Positions 1-9,503 of a stretch of DNA of 64,000 bases are shown in pieces (positions within the stretch are counted from its first letter, which is position 1; the number at the start of each line of letters is the position of its first letter). Source of the stretch: Oceanococcus atlanticus (GTDB taxonomy: Bacteria > Pseudomonadota > Gammaproteobacteria > Nevskiales > Oceanococcaceae); the NCBI RefSeq assembly GCF_002088235.1, contig NZ_AQQV01000003.1, positions 310,001 through 374,000 of the forward strand, in the 5' to 3' direction. The notes beneath the pieces were generated by a model. The model did not search any database and was not told where the DNA came from. It was given only the letters and a program-made list of their open reading frames with translations. Both the position numbers and the translations under genes were made by a program.

Positions 1-220
1 CAGTCTTGGTCACGGTCGCCAGATCGGCCAGATCGAGCGCGACAAATTCGGCGCTTAGATCTTGGTCCGCAAGATCGTGGGCCAAGGCTAGGCCAGCTTC
101 GCGATTGCGGTCAGCGATATACACCCGAGCGCCGCGCTGGGCCAGTTCGATGGCAGTCTCCCGCCCGAGGCCACTGGCGGCGCCGGTGATCAACGCGGTT
201 TTTCCGTCCAGCCGTGTCAT
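1..220 (-). CDS. Short-chain dehydrogenase/reductase, N-terminal part (cut by window edge)
   Basis: About 73 codons of an NAD(P)-dependent SDR oxidoreductase run off the left edge. The start [20 protein letters not shown] carries the Rossmann TGxxxGxG cofactor motif at about residues 12-19. It is followed by the strand and acidic residue of VYIADR that suggest NAD rather than NADP preference. The catalytic Ser-Tyr-Lys lies outside the window. The ATG overlaps the stop of the upstream flavin oxidoreductase by 4 bp (ATGA), so the two are translationally coupled in one minus-strand operon. The substrate cannot be read from this fragment. Confidence 0.85.
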   Translation of the reverse strand, partial: MTRLDGKTALITGAASGLGRETAIELAQRGARVYIADRNREAGLALAHDLADQDLSAEFVALDLADLATVTKT

Positions 221-1413
221 GCGTGAGAGAAGCCTGCTGGCACGGGCTGATCGGTCAGTGCGCAATGGGTGCCACGAGCGCTGTACATGCTGGCCACGCA
301 CAGATTGCAGGCGGTGCATCCGGAGGCGGCCTGCTCACCGGCGGCCCAGTGCCTGGGGAGATCGGGATCATGGATCAGCACGCGCCCCAGCGCGATGCTG
401 TCGAAGCCCGCCGCAAGCACCTGGGTCACGTCGTCGGGTGAGGTCACACCGCCGAGATAGGCCAGCGGTATGTCCACCGCCGCGCGAATACGACTTGACC
501 ACGGCATCAGATACAGCGGTTGAAACGGCTTGCGCGGCTGGCGCAAAGCCATCAGCGCCGCAATCGGGCGAAACAGGCCTTTGGCGGCGGCCGTCATCGA
601 GGCCACCGGCAAACGATTGCCAAAAATGGTCCACGGTGCTTCCACATTCATGCCCGCGGAGAGTACGAGCTGATGCGCCCCGGCCTGTTCCAGCTCGCGA
701 CAGATCTGGATCATGTCTTCGATGCTGTTGCCGCGCCGGTGGCCTTCAACCACGCTGAGCTTGCACAACACGGCGAGGTCGTTGCCGACCGCATCCAGCA
801 CCGCTTCTAACACCTGCCGTGGGAAGCGCGCACGTGCACGCGCATCGGGCTCCTGGTTGTACAAGGGGGAGAGAAACTGGCTGAGCAGATAGCCATGCCC
901 CATATGGATTTCCAGCGCATCGAAGCCGGCTTCACGGGCGAGCCGGGCGGCGTTGACGAATTGCGTGGTGAGGTGTTCAAGATCGGCTGCGGTGGCGGCG
1001 CGCTTGAACCAGCGTCCAATCATCATGCCCGGCGGATTCAAACCGCCCCGCGCGCTCAGCGGATAGCGGCGTTCCTCCAACTGTGGCAGGAAGCAGAACG
1101 CGCCGCCATGGGTGATCTGGGCGCAGGCCGCGGCCCCTTCGGCATGCACCGCGTCGGTCAATGCGCGCAACCGGGGCAGGGTCTGTGCATCCAGGCACAC
1201 CTGATCTTCAAAAGTGCGCCCATCACGGCTGACCGCGCAGTAGGCCAGGGTGGTCATGCCCACACCACCGGCGGCCATGCGCCGGTGAAACTCGATCAAC
1301 CGGTCGGTAACCCGGGCGCCGTCGGCCATGCCTTCATTGGTTGCTGATTTGATCAGCCGGTTACGCAACGACAGCGGCCCGAGTCGCCACGGTGCATAGG
1401 CCGCTGCGCTCAC
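217..1413 (-). CDS. Old-yellow-enzyme family NADH:flavin oxidoreductase
   Basis: A 398-residue TIM-barrel FMN oxidoreductase of the OYE / 2,4-dienoyl-CoA reductase group. Family marks are ITHGG near residue 95, the [17 protein letters not shown] stretch of the active-site barrel strand, and a phosphate-binding LGGV/ALGR end. The C-terminus has CTACNLC and a later Cys, resembling the [4Fe-4S] site of dienoyl-CoA reductases but with CxxCxxC instead of CxxCxxxC spacing. The FAD/NAD domain of those enzymes is absent. I place the start at a GTG that overlaps the upstream SDR stop (GTGA); an in-frame ATG at 1452 would overlap that gene by 43 bp. It probably reduces an activated C=C bond; the substrate is unknown. 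Confidence 0.85.
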   Translation of the reverse strand: MSAAAYAPWRLGPLSLRNRLIKSATNEGMADGARVTDRLIEFHRRMAAGGVGMTTLAYCAVSRDGRTFEDQVCLDAQTLPRLRALTDAVHAEGAAACAQITHGGAFCFLPQLEERRYPLSARGGLNPPGMMIGRWFKRAATAADLEHLTTQFVNAARLAREAGFDALEIHMGHGYLLSQFLSPLYNQEPDARARARFPRQVLEAVLDAVGNDLAVLCKLSVVEGHRRGNSIEDMIQICRELEQAGAHQLVLSAGMNVEAPWTIFGNRLPVASMTAAAKGLFRPIAALMALRQPRKPFQPLYLMPWSSRIRAAVDIPLAYLGGVTSPDDVTQVLAAGFDSIALGRVLIHDPDLPRHWAAGEQAASGCTACNLCVASMYSARGTHCALTDQPVPAGFSHA

Positions 1414-2339
1414 AGCCAGTTGACGCCCGTCATGCGGGCGGAGGCCTGCCACAGTCCGGCTGCCAGCTGCTCATCCAGCGCCAGCCCCCGCGGTGCCGCG
1501 CGGTCGGGATAGCCCCAGAATTCCAGCGGTCCTTTCGGGCCGTAATATTCCCCCCCCTTCACGTCAGCAGCGCTGGCCGCATACAAGGTGGGCAAAGCCC
1601 CTTTGGCAGCCGACTGAGCCATGAAAGCGCCAACCCAGGACATCGCGTTCCAGATGCGCCGGGTCAGCGAGATCTGCGCGTCGCGGGCGTAAAACACGTT
1701 GGTGGCGGCATAACCCGGATGGGCGGCCACGCTGATCGTATCCACACCGCTGCGGCGCAAACGCCGTTCGAGTTCCAGCGCGAACAGCAGATTGGCCAGT
1801 TTTGACTGCGCGTAGGCGCCGGGCATCGAATAGGCGCGGCGCTGCCAGTTCAGGTCGTCAAGCGGCAACTGGCCGCTTTTATGCGCCACGCTGGCCACAC
1901 TTACGATGCGCGCGCCCGGGGTCTGAGAGATCAGCTCGAACAGCTGCCCGGTCAGGGCAAAATGGCCGAGGTGATTGGTCCCGAACAAGGTTTCGAAGCC
2001 GTCGACCGTTTGACTCAGCGGCAAGCCCATGACCCCGGCGTTGTTGATCAGCAGATCGAGCTGGCTGTAGCGCTCGGCAACTTGCTGCGCGGCCTGGCGT
2101 ACGCTGTCCAGGCTGGCCAGATCAAGCTGCAGGCTGTCGAGCTCAGCTTGCGGGAAGGTGTTGCGGATCGTTGTGGCGGCCTGCTGCGCCTTGTCAGGAC
2201 TGCGGCAGGCCAGAATGACGCGAGCGCCGGCCTCGGCCAGCCCGAGAGCCGTTTCCAGCCCCAGTCCGCTGTTGGCGCCAGTGACCAGCGCCGTTTTTCC
2301 CTGCAGCGACGGCATGTCGCGTTTTGTCCATTTGCCCAT
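1410..2339 (-). CDS. SDR oxidoreductase, retinol-dehydrogenase/WWOX-like
   Basis: A 309-residue SDR. TGANSGLG (about residues 20-27) is the cofactor site, and ACRS after the second strand suggests NADP(H). NNAGVM is present, and the catalytic Tyr-Lys is in YAQSKLANLLFALELERRL, the sub-signature of retinol dehydrogenase-like SDRs that act on bulky hydrophobic alcohols or ketones. It sits 61 bp downstream of fghA and overlaps the flavin oxidoreductase start by 4 bp. This makes an SDR-OYE-SDR trio that probably handles one substrate. The physiological substrate is not evident. Confidence 0.85.
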   Translation of the reverse strand: MGKWTKRDMPSLQGKTALVTGANSGLGLETALGLAEAGARVILACRSPDKAQQAATTIRNTFPQAELDSLQLDLASLDSVRQAAQQVAERYSQLDLLINNAGVMGLPLSQTVDGFETLFGTNHLGHFALTGQLFELISQTPGARIVSVASVAHKSGQLPLDDLNWQRRAYSMPGAYAQSKLANLLFALELERRLRRSGVDTISVAAHPGYAATNVFYARDAQISLTRRIWNAMSWVGAFMAQSAAKGALPTLYAASAADVKGGEYYGPKGPLEFWGYPDRAAPRGLALDEQLAAGLWQASARMTGVNWL

Positions 2340-2400
2340 CGTGCGTCGTATCCCCTGAATCTGTGCTCATTGTGGGCTGCGACGCGGACATGCAACTCGT

Positions 2401-3252
2401 CTAAACGGCGCAGAGCCTGTCGTGATGCCAGGCGATATGTTCGTCGATGAAACTGGCGATGAAGAAATAGCTGTGGTCGTAGCCCGGGCGCCGACGCAAC
2501 TGCAGCGCATGCCCGGCCTGCTGCGCGGCGTGTTCCAGCAACTCTGGTTTGAGCTGCTCACGCAGGAAATTGTCGGCCTCACCCTGATCAACCAGGATCG
2601 GGGTCTTGGCCGCGCCGCGTTCGATCAGCAGGCTGCTGTCATAGTCCTTCCAGGTGCCGCGATCCGGCCCCAGATAACGCGACAGTGCCTTTTCGCCCCA
2701 GGCGCATCGGGTCGGTGAGGCGATCGGTGCAAAAGCCGAAATCGAGCGAAAACGTTCGGCGTTCTTCAGCCCCAGGGTGATCGCGCCGTGGCCGCCCATG
2801 GAGTGACCAAAGATGCCGCTGCGCTGCGCATCGACCGGAAATTCGGCCTCGACCAGATCAGCCAGCTCATGGCGCAGGTAATCCTCCATGTTGTAATGGG
2901 TCGACCATGGCGTCTGAGTGGCATTGAGGTAGAAGCCAGCGCCAAGACCGAAGTCGTAGGCGCCATCGGGGTCATCAGGCACGCCTTCACCACGCGGACT
3001 GGTGTCAGGCGCAACGACGATCACGCCGTGCTTGGCCGCGGCGCGCTGCGCCCCGGCCTTGGTTACGAAGTTTTCGTCCGTGCAGGTCAGCCCGGACAGC
3101 CAGTACAGCACGGGCAAGCGGCTGTGCTCGGCCTGTTCGGGCAGATAGACCGAAAAGCGCATGGTGCAGTTGACGCTTTCGGCGGCATGTTCGAAGCGCA
3201 GCTGCCGACCGCCAAAGCAGCGGTTCTCCGCCAGGGTTTGCAAAGCACTCAT
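2401..3252 (-). CDS. fghA: S-formylglutathione hydrolase
   Basis: A 283-residue esterase-D-family alpha/beta hydrolase that splits S-formylglutathione into formate and glutathione, the second step of glutathione-dependent formaldehyde oxidation in the cytosol. The nucleophile Ser is in GHSMGGHGA, the acid Asp in VDQGEADNFL and the His in PGYDHSYFF. The family stretch GLTCTDENF that forms the oxyanion hole is present. Length matches the family (about 280). The start ATG lies 2 bp after the stop of frmA, which fixes its function by context. Confidence 0.97.
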   Translation of the reverse strand: MSALQTLAENRCFGGRQLRFEHAAESVNCTMRFSVYLPEQAEHSRLPVLYWLSGLTCTDENFVTKAGAQRAAAKHGVIVVAPDTSPRGEGVPDDPDGAYDFGLGAGFYLNATQTPWSTHYNMEDYLRHELADLVEAEFPVDAQRSGIFGHSMGGHGAITLGLKNAERFRSISAFAPIASPTRCAWGEKALSRYLGPDRGTWKDYDSSLLIERGAAKTPILVDQGEADNFLREQLKPELLEHAAQQAGHALQLRRRPGYDHSYFFIASFIDEHIAWHHDRLCAV

Positions 3253-3254
3253 GA

Positions 3255-4364
3255 TCAGTCGTAAACCACCACTGAACGGATGCTTTCGCCCTTATGCATC
3301 AGGTCGAAAGCGGTGTTGATGTCGGACAGTGGCATGGTGTGGGTGATCAGCGTGTCGATGTCGATCTTGTTGTCCATGTACCAGTCAACAATTTTGGGCA
3401 CATCGGTGCGACCGCGTGCGCCACCAAAGGCGCTGCCACGCCAGCTGCGCCCGGTGACCAGCTGGAAGGGACGGGTGGAGATTTCCTGCCCGGCCCCGGC
3501 CACGCCGATGATGCAGCTCTGGCCCCAGCCTTTGTGCGCGCATTCCAGCGCCTGACGCATCACGTTGACGTTGCCGATGCACTCGAAGCTGTAGTCCACA
3601 CCGCCACCGGTCATTTCGATGATGTGCTGGGTCACGTCGTCCACATCTTTGGGATTGACGAAGTCGGTCATGCCGAACTGGCGGCCCAGTGCCTCGCGCG
3701 CCGGATTGAGATCGACCCCGATGATGCGATCCGCGCCGACCATGCGGGCGCCCTGGATCACGTTCAAACCGATGCCGCCGAGTCCGAACACCGCCACGGT
3801 CGAACCCGGCTCTACCTTCATGGTGAAGGCCACGGCTCCGATGCCGGTGGTGACGCCGCAACCGATGTAGCAGATCTTGTCGAAGGGGGCGTCTTCACGC
3901 ACCTTGGCCAGGGCAATTTCCGGCAACACGGTGTAGTTGGAAAAGGTCGAGCAGCCCATGTAGTGCAGCACCGGTTTGCCTTCAAAGCTGAACCGGCTGG
4001 TGCCGTCCGGCATCACGCCCTGACCCTGGGTCGAGCGGATTGACTGGCAAAGATTGGTTTTCGGGTGCAGGCAGTATTCACATTCGCGGCATTCTGGGGT
4101 GTACAGCGGAATGACGTGATCACCCGGCTTGAGTGACGTCACACCGGCGCCAACTTCGCGCACGATACCCGCGCCCTCATGTCCCAGCACGGCGGGGAAA
4201 GCACCTTCCGGGTCATCGCCCGAGAGGGTGAACGCGTCGGTGTGGCAGACCCCGGTGGCCTTGATTTCGACCAGCACTTCGCCGGCCTGCGGGCCCTGCA
4301 GGTCGAGTTCAACAATTTCCAGCGGTTTTCCGGCGGCAAAGGCCACGGCAGCCTGCGTTTTCAT
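3255..4364 (-). CDS. frmA: S-(hydroxymethyl)glutathione dehydrogenase / class III alcohol dehydrogenase
   Basis: A 369-residue zinc-dependent MDR alcohol dehydrogenase that oxidises S-hydroxymethylglutathione (formaldehyde plus GSH) to S-formylglutathione with NAD. It may also reduce S-nitrosoglutathione. Visible marks are GVCHTD and GHEGAG for the catalytic zinc, the four-Cys structural zinc lobe [15 protein letters not shown], and the Rossmann GLGGIGLN. The C-terminal [17 protein letters not shown] is typical of class III. I chose the ATG before KTQAAVAF; the longer frame to 4448 adds a non-homologous tail. No FrmR regulator gene is adjacent. Confidence 0.97.
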   Translation of the reverse strand: MKTQAAVAFAAGKPLEIVELDLQGPQAGEVLVEIKATGVCHTDAFTLSGDDPEGAFPAVLGHEGAGIVREVGAGVTSLKPGDHVIPLYTPECRECEYCLHPKTNLCQSIRSTQGQGVMPDGTSRFSFEGKPVLHYMGCSTFSNYTVLPEIALAKVREDAPFDKICYIGCGVTTGIGAVAFTMKVEPGSTVAVFGLGGIGLNVIQGARMVGADRIIGVDLNPAREALGRQFGMTDFVNPKDVDDVTQHIIEMTGGGVDYSFECIGNVNVMRQALECAHKGWGQSCIIGVAGAGQEISTRPFQLVTGRSWRGSAFGGARGRTDVPKIVDWYMDNKIDIDTLITHTMPLSDINTAFDLMHKGESIRSVVVYD

Positions 4365-4453
4365 TGCGCGTTCCTGAATCATGAAAAGGGGGCGCAAACA
4401 GTAGCAGACCCGGGCGCCTGATAGGCACGCGCCGGCCCGCATGCACAATCAGG

Positions 4454-4478
4454 AAAAGCGGCCGCGCAGGGCGGCCGC
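4454..4478 (-). terminator. Rho-independent terminator of the peroxiredoxin gene
   Basis: An 8-bp perfect GCGGCCGC stem (4458-4465 with 4471-4478) with a 5-nt loop, followed on the minus strand by TTTT. It lies 10 bp past the peroxiredoxin stop and separates that gene from frmA. Confidence 0.8.
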
Positions 4479-4487
4479 CTGTTTCAT

Positions 4488-5117
4488 TTACTTGGGCTGA
4501 ACGGTGCGCAGGTAAGGTTTGATGGTCTTGAAACCCTGTGGGAACAGTTCACGGGCTTGCTCGTCGCTCACCGCCGGCACGATGATGGCTTCATCGCCCG
4601 GTTGCCAGTTCCCCGGGGTGGCAAGCTTTTCGCGGTCGGTCAGCTGCAAGGAATCCAGCACCCGCAACACCTCGTTGAAGTTGCGCCCGGTGCTGGCCGG
4701 GTAGGTGATGGTCAGCCGCACTTTCTTGTTCGGGTCGATGACGAACAAGGAGCGCACGGTCAAGGTGTCTGAGGCCTTGGGATGAATCATGCCGTACAGA
4801 TTGGCGACGCTGCGCTGCGGGTCGGCAATGATGGGGAAGTTCACCGCCGTGCCCTGGGTTTCTTCGATGTCGCTGGACCACGCCTTGTGGTCCTCTACCG
4901 AATCCACCGACAGGGCGATTGCTTTGGCGTTGCGCTGGGCAAATTCATCCTTGAGCTTGCCGGTCAGGCCCAGCTCGGTGGTGCACACCGGCGTGAAGTC
5001 CTTGGGGTGGGAAAACAGGATTACCCAGCTGTCGCCGGCCCAGTCGTGGAACTGGATGGGGCCCTGCGTGGTGTCTGCGGAAAAATCTGGGGCGATGTCG
5101 CCAAGCTGCAATGCCAT
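4488..5117 (-). CDS. 1-Cys peroxiredoxin (Prx6 family)
   Basis: A 209-residue thiol peroxidase that reduces hydrogen peroxide and organic hydroperoxides. The peroxidatic Cys is in DFTPVCTTELG near residue 46, preceded by SHPKDF. The Prx6-type C-terminal arm (GWQPGDEAIIVP, then GFKTIKPYLRTV) is present. There is no second conserved resolving Cys. The start is fixed by GGAGGACACTC just before ATG; a longer frame to 5201 lacks homology. It is divergent from the ceramidase gene, and 146 bp of shared upstream DNA holds both promoters. Confidence 0.93.
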   Translation of the reverse strand: MALQLGDIAPDFSADTTQGPIQFHDWAGDSWVILFSHPKDFTPVCTTELGLTGKLKDEFAQRNAKAIALSVDSVEDHKAWSSDIEETQGTAVNFPIIADPQRSVANLYGMIHPKASDTLTVRSLFVIDPNKKVRLTITYPASTGRNFNEVLRVLDSLQLTDREKLATPGNWQPGDEAIIVPAVSDEQARELFPQGFKTIKPYLRTVQPK

Positions 5118-5263
5118 GAGTGTCCTCCATGGGTGGATAATCGAGGGCATGAGACCACGCTTGTAGGCGATTGCTCCACGCATGGCGCAAAATGGAATCA
5201 TTGATAATTTTCTGGAATAAGCGGCATCTGTTGCCTAGCCGCCTTCAAGTACTCTTTTGCACC

Positions 5264-7753
5264 ATGACGCTTAAAAATCTGAGTTTGATACTGATCGCGC
5301 TGACGGCCCTGACGGGCTGTCAGTCCGGTGGACGCGACACTATTGATAGCAGCCCGGGTGGTGCCGCCCTGGGCAAAACCGAGTTGGGGGCGTGTGCGCT
5401 GGCCAGCCCGTTACGCCAGTTGCATGCCGGGCATGACCGGGCCGGCGATGCGCGCCTGCAGGCAATGATGAGCGCACAACCTGCGACTGCCGGTGCTGCG
5501 CTGTATGGTTCGGCCTGTGCAGATAGCAATGCTTTTCGTATGGGCTCTGGGGTGCATGACATGACCGGGCCCGCCGGTGACAGCATTTCAGCGGGCTATG
5601 AAGACCCCACCCACGTGCTGCGTGGCATACACTTGCGCCAGTTCGCGCGGGCTTTCGCTCTGGAATCGCCGTGCAATGGCGAGCGTGTGATCCTGGCCGT
5701 CACCGAAACCGGCTTCCTGACTCAGGGGCTGCGCCAGAGCGTGCTGGAGAAAATTGCAGCCGATCCGGAACTGTCGGCTCACTATGCCGGCGAAAACATC
5801 ATGATGTCGGCCACGCATACCCATTCCGGCCCTGGCGGCGAAGCTCATCACAGCGCCTACAACCTGTTCCGGCTGGGTTATGACGCGCTGGTCCACGAGA
5901 TTTACAGCACCGCCTTGTTCCGCGCGATCCAGCAGGCCCATCGCAATCTGGAAGCGCATCCGGAGCCGGGGCATGTACGCCTGGCAGTGGGCGAGTTGCT
6001 CGACGTCAACACCAACCGCTCCGAGCCGGCCTACGCCAACAATCCGCAGGCCGAGCGCGAAGCCTGGCTGGATAGCGCCGGCGAAGAGGTGCGGGTTAAC
6101 AAGCGCATGCTGCAGTTGCGTTTTGACCGCGCCGATGGCCGCTCGATTGGCCTGCTCAACTGGTTTGGTGTGCACACCACTTCGGTCGGCACTCATGAGC
6201 CGCTGATCAGCAGCGACAACAAGGGACTGGCGGCGATCAGCGTAGAACGCATGATGGGCACGGACTATCTGGCGCCCGACGGCGAGGATCGCTTCGTCGC
6301 CGCATTCGCGCAATCCGATGAAGGCGATTCCTCGCCCAATCTGTGCTTTCGCGAAAACCCCTATCCGGACATCAGTATCGGTTGCGGGGTGGATACGCTG
6401 GAAAGCACCGCGGCCAGCGGGGTCAAGCAACTGGCCCGGGCGATCGAATTGTATGACGCAGGTGGGGTTGAGTTGCGTGGCGGATTGCGCAGCCGGCTGA
6501 CCCATGTGCGTATGGATGACATCGAGGTCGATGATCCGGTGGTGTTGGCCAGCCTTGATCATCCGGCCGAGCTGGATAGCACGATCAAACGCACCTGCAC
6601 TGCAGCGCTGGGGTTTTCCATGGCGGCCGGTGCCGAGGATAATCGCGGCCCCACGCAGGAAGGCATCGCGTGCAGCGATATCGATCCGGCGGCCAATCTG
6701 GCCGGTGACATCGAGACCGTGCTGGCGACCATCGCCGGCGGCGCGACCGGGTCCGGCTATCCGGCGTTGCCGGCACGCACCGTCGGTACGCTGCTGGGCT
6801 GTGGTCTGACCGTTGGCAGTGATGTGCTGCCGGCGCTACCCGATGTGGATTACGGCTGTCATGCCGAAAAGCCCATCCTGTTCCCGATCGGTACCACCGA
6901 GCTGATCAGCAATGCAGATCTTCCGATGCAGATTATGACGCTCGGGCAGTTGGCCATCGTGGCCCTGCCGTGGGAAGTGACCACCACCTCGGCGCGGCGT
7001 ATTCGTGCCACGGTGATGGCTGAACTGGCCGAGGCGGGGATCGAACATGCCGTGGTGGCCGGTTTGAGCAACGATTTCGTGCAGTACCTGACCACCCGCG
7101 AGGAGTACGCCACCCAGCAGTACGAAGGCGCCTCAACGCACTTCGGACCGTGGACGCTGGCTGCCGTGCAGCAGTCGCTGCGACCTTTGGCCATCAGCCT
7201 GCGTGACAACACCGATGCGCCCGACGGCGTGCCGGCACCGCAGACCGCGCCAGGGCTGCCACCACGATTGCCATACCTGGCTGCCGATGCATTGATGCCC
7301 GGCACAGCCTACGGTGAGGTGCTCACAGATGCGGCCGAAGCCTACACCGCGGGTGACACCGTGCAGGTGGTGTTTGCATCGGCGCACCCGCGCAATGACG
7401 CGCTGGACAAGCTGAATCAGGCCTATCTACTGGCCGAACGCGAACAAGCTGATGGGCAGTGGCAAGTGGTCGCGCGTGAGCGCGATCCGGAACTGATCAT
7501 GCGCTGGCACGCCAGCCCGGAGGCGCCGGTGGCGGGGCAGCTGATTGCCTTGCGCAGTTCGCAGATTGAAGCGCTGTGGCATTTGCCACGCAATCTGCCA
7601 TCCGGGCGCTACCGGATTCGTCATGAAGGCACGGCGGTACCGCTGCTGGGTAGCGACAGTCTGGGACCGCGCACGCCGTTCAGCGGCACCAGCTCCAGCT
7701 TCAGCGTGAGCGGTCCGATGGATGACTGCCCGGGTTATCCCGCATTGTTTTGA
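5264..7753 (+). CDS. Neutral/alkaline ceramidase, lipoprotein
   Basis: An 829-residue secreted enzyme expected to hydrolyse the N-acyl bond of ceramide to sphingosine and fatty acid. The start MTLKNLSLILIALTALTGC is a lipoprotein signal with the lipid Cys at residue 19. This is why I prefer this ATG over one at 5171. Neutral-ceramidase marks are ATHTHSGPGG (zinc ligands), the downstream HTTSVGTH, and GDSSPN, the position of the nucleophile Ser motif GDxSPN. The C-terminal immunoglobulin-like domain from about residue 680 is in the expected place. It is longer than many bacterial homologues (about 650-700). Its stop overlaps the modB start. Ceramidase activity is inferred from family. Confidence 0.88.
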   Translation: MTLKNLSLILIALTALTGCQSGGRDTIDSSPGGAALGKTELGACALASPLRQLHAGHDRAGDARLQAMMSAQPATAGAALYGSACADSNAFRMGSGVHDMTGPAGDSISAGYEDPTHVLRGIHLRQFARAFALESPCNGERVILAVTETGFLTQGLRQSVLEKIAADPELSAHYAGENIMMSATHTHSGPGGEAHHSAYNLFRLGYDALVHEIYSTALFRAIQQAHRNLEAHPEPGHVRLAVGELLDVNTNRSEPAYANNPQAEREAWLDSAGEEVRVNKRMLQLRFDRADGRSIGLLNWFGVHTTSVGTHEPLISSDNKGLAAISVERMMGTDYLAPDGEDRFVAAFAQSDEGDSSPNLCFRENPYPDISIGCGVDTLESTAASGVKQLARAIELYDAGGVELRGGLRSRLTHVRMDDIEVDDPVVLASLDHPAELDSTIKRTCTAALGFSMAAGAEDNRGPTQEGIACSDIDPAANLAGDIETVLATIAGGATGSGYPALPARTVGTLLGCGLTVGSDVLPALPDVDYGCHAEKPILFPIGTTELISNADLPMQIMTLGQLAIVALPWEVTTTSARRIRATVMAELAEAGIEHAVVAGLSNDFVQYLTTREEYATQQYEGASTHFGPWTLAAVQQSLRPLAISLRDNTDAPDGVPAPQTAPGLPPRLPYLAADALMPGTAYGEVLTDAAEAYTAGDTVQVVFASAHPRNDALDKLNQAYLLAEREQADGQWQVVARERDPELIMRWHASPEAPVAGQLIALRSSQIEALWHLPRNLPSGRYRIRHEGTAVPLLGSDSLGPRTPFSGTSSSFSVSGPMDDCPGYPALF

Positions 7754-8433
7754 ACATATCCAGCGCGGACCTTACGGCGTTACTGCTGACCCTGCGTCTG
7801 GCCGCCACCGTCACCGCATTGCTGTTGCTTGTGGGCCTGCCGCTGGCCTGGTGGCTGGCGCGCACCCGCTCGCGGTGGCAGGCGCCCGTAGCCGCGCTGG
7901 TGGCATTGCCGCTGGTATTGCCACCGACCGTGCTGGGCTTTTATCTGCTGCTGGCGCTGGGGCCGCAGGGGCCGCTTGGCCAGCTCACCGATGCTCTGGG
8001 GCTTGGGAGCTTGGCGTTCAGTTTCTCCGGGCTGGTCATTGGCTCCATGCTGTATTCCTTGCCCTTCGTGGTGCAGCCGCTGCAAGCTGCCATGGCCTCG
8101 CTGGGCGATCGTCCGTTGGAAATTGCCGCCACGTTGGGCGCCGGACCGGTCGACCGCTTTTTCAGCGTGGTACTGCCGCTGATCAGGCCAGGCCTGATCA
8201 CCGCCGCGGTACTGGGTTTTGCCCATACCCTGGGCGAGTTCGGCGTGGTGCTGATGATTGGCGGCAACATCGAGGGCGAAACCCGCGTGGTTTCGGTGCA
8301 GATTTACGATCACGTTGAAGCTCTGGCTTACGCCGAGGCGCATGGCTTGTCGGCGGTGATGCTGGGGCTTTCGTTCAGCATGTTGCTGGCCTTGTATCTG
8401 CTGCAACCACGCGGCGTGCGTGTCCGCGCATGA
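7750..8433 (+). CDS. modB: Molybdate ABC transporter permease
   Basis: A 227-residue inner-membrane permease with five or so hydrophobic segments. It carries the EAA-type loop EIAATLGAGPVDRFFSVVLP that docks on the ATPase. LPLVLPPTVLGFYLL and FAHTLGEFGVVLMIGGNI are characteristic of ModB. The start appears to be a TTG whose last two bases are the TG of the ceramidase TGA stop (TTGA), as no ATG occurs before the first membrane segment. It ends in an ATGA overlap with modC. The periplasmic binding protein gene modA is absent from the window. Confidence 0.92.
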   Translation: MNISSADLTALLLTLRLAATVTALLLLVGLPLAWWLARTRSRWQAPVAALVALPLVLPPTVLGFYLLLALGPQGPLGQLTDALGLGSLAFSFSGLVIGSMLYSLPFVVQPLQAAMASLGDRPLEIAATLGAGPVDRFFSVVLPLIRPGLITAAVLGFAHTLGEFGVVLMIGGNIEGETRVVSVQIYDHVEALAYAEAHGLSAVMLGLSFSMLLALYLLQPRGVRVRA

Positions 8434-9503
8434 TCAAGGCCGCTGTGACATTGCGCTATCCGGGCGCTGCGGATGATGCGCTGAAGCTCGACCTGAACTT
8501 GCCGGGGCAGGGTGTCAGCGCCATATTCGGCCCATCCGGCGCGGGCAAATCATCCTTGCTGCGTTGTCTGGCGGGGCTGCAAACCTGCCGCGCGGACATC
8601 CGTATCAATGGTGTCACCTGGCAGGACGCAACAAGCTGTATGCCAACGCACCGACGCCAGCTGGCTTATGTGTTTCAGGAGAACAGCCTGCTCAGCCATC
8701 TCAGCGTGCAGGGCAACCTCGACTACGCCATGAAACGTGCTACCGCACCGGTGTCGCAAGCCCGTTACGCCGAGTTGCTGGATATCTTGCGTGTAGGTGA
8801 GCTATTGCCACGACCGGCTGCGCTGCTCTCGGGTGGTGAACGCCAGCGTGTAGCGCTGGCCCGTGCACTGGTGGTGCAGCCAAAGCTGTTGCTGCTGGAT
8901 GAGCCGCTTGCGGCGCTGGATGGTACCCATAAACGTGACATTCTCGAACTGTTGGATACCTTGCGCGATCTGATCGAGGCGCCGTTGATCTACGTCACAC
9001 ATGCACTGGATGAGCTGACCCGGCTGGCCGATCATCTGGTTTTGCTGGAGCAGGGCCGGGTTGTGGCGCAGGGGCCGTTGCGCACGGTGCTGGCGCGCAC
9101 CGATCTGGCCCATCGCCTGGGAGATCAGGCCGGTGTGGTGATCGAGGCCCAGGTCAGCGCACGTGATCCACGTTGGCGGTTGATGCAGGTGCGCTGGGAC
9201 AACGGCCAGTTGTGGTTGCGCGACAGTGGCGAAGCCCTCGGCAGTGCGGTGCGTGTGCGGATTCTCGCACGCGACGTGAGCCTGACCCTGAGTGAGCATG
9301 TCGACACCAGCATCGTCAATCGTCTGCCGGTGCAGATCAGGGAGATCAACAGCAGCGCGGAAGACGCCATGGCGGTGATTCGCCTGAGCAGTGGTCAGGC
9401 CGACATCCTGGCACGCACCACCGCGCGCTCACTGGATCATCTCGGGCTTGAAGCCGGCATGTCCGTGTGGGCGCAGGTCAAGTCGGCTGCGCTGGTGCGC
9501 TAG
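8430..9503 (+). CDS. modC: Molybdate ABC transporter ATP-binding protein
   Basis: A 357-residue ATPase powering ModB. Walker A GPSGAGKS is at residues 34-41, the Q-loop in VFQENSLL, the signature LSGGERQRVALARAL, Walker B LLLLDEPLAALD, and the switch His in YVTHALDE. A C-terminal TOBE (molybdate-binding) domain covers about residues 290-355, which supports oxyanion rather than other substrates. Length fits ModC (about 350-360). Its last 26 bp overlap the convergent cyclase gene, tail to tail. Confidence 0.93.
   Translation: MIKAAVTLRYPGAADDALKLDLNLPGQGVSAIFGPSGAGKSSLLRCLAGLQTCRADIRINGVTWQDATSCMPTHRRQLAYVFQENSLLSHLSVQGNLDYAMKRATAPVSQARYAELLDILRVGELLPRPAALLSGGERQRVALARALVVQPKLLLLDEPLAALDGTHKRDILELLDTLRDLIEAPLIYVTHALDELTRLADHLVLLEQGRVVAQGPLRTVLARTDLAHRLGDQAGVVIEAQVSARDPRWRLMQVRWDNGQLWLRDSGEALGSAVRVRILARDVSLTLSEHVDTSIVNRLPVQIREINSSAEDAMAVIRLSSGQADILARTTARSLDHLGLEAGMSVWAQVKSAALVR

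Noticed and set aside
1414-1452. ATG start for the flavin oxidoreductase
   Set aside because: It would overlap the upstream SDR by 43 bp; the GTG with a 4-bp overlap fits the operon style and protein start.
5588-6562. A 324-codon minus-strand frame inside the ceramidase gene
   Set aside because: Covered by conserved ceramidase motifs on the other strand.
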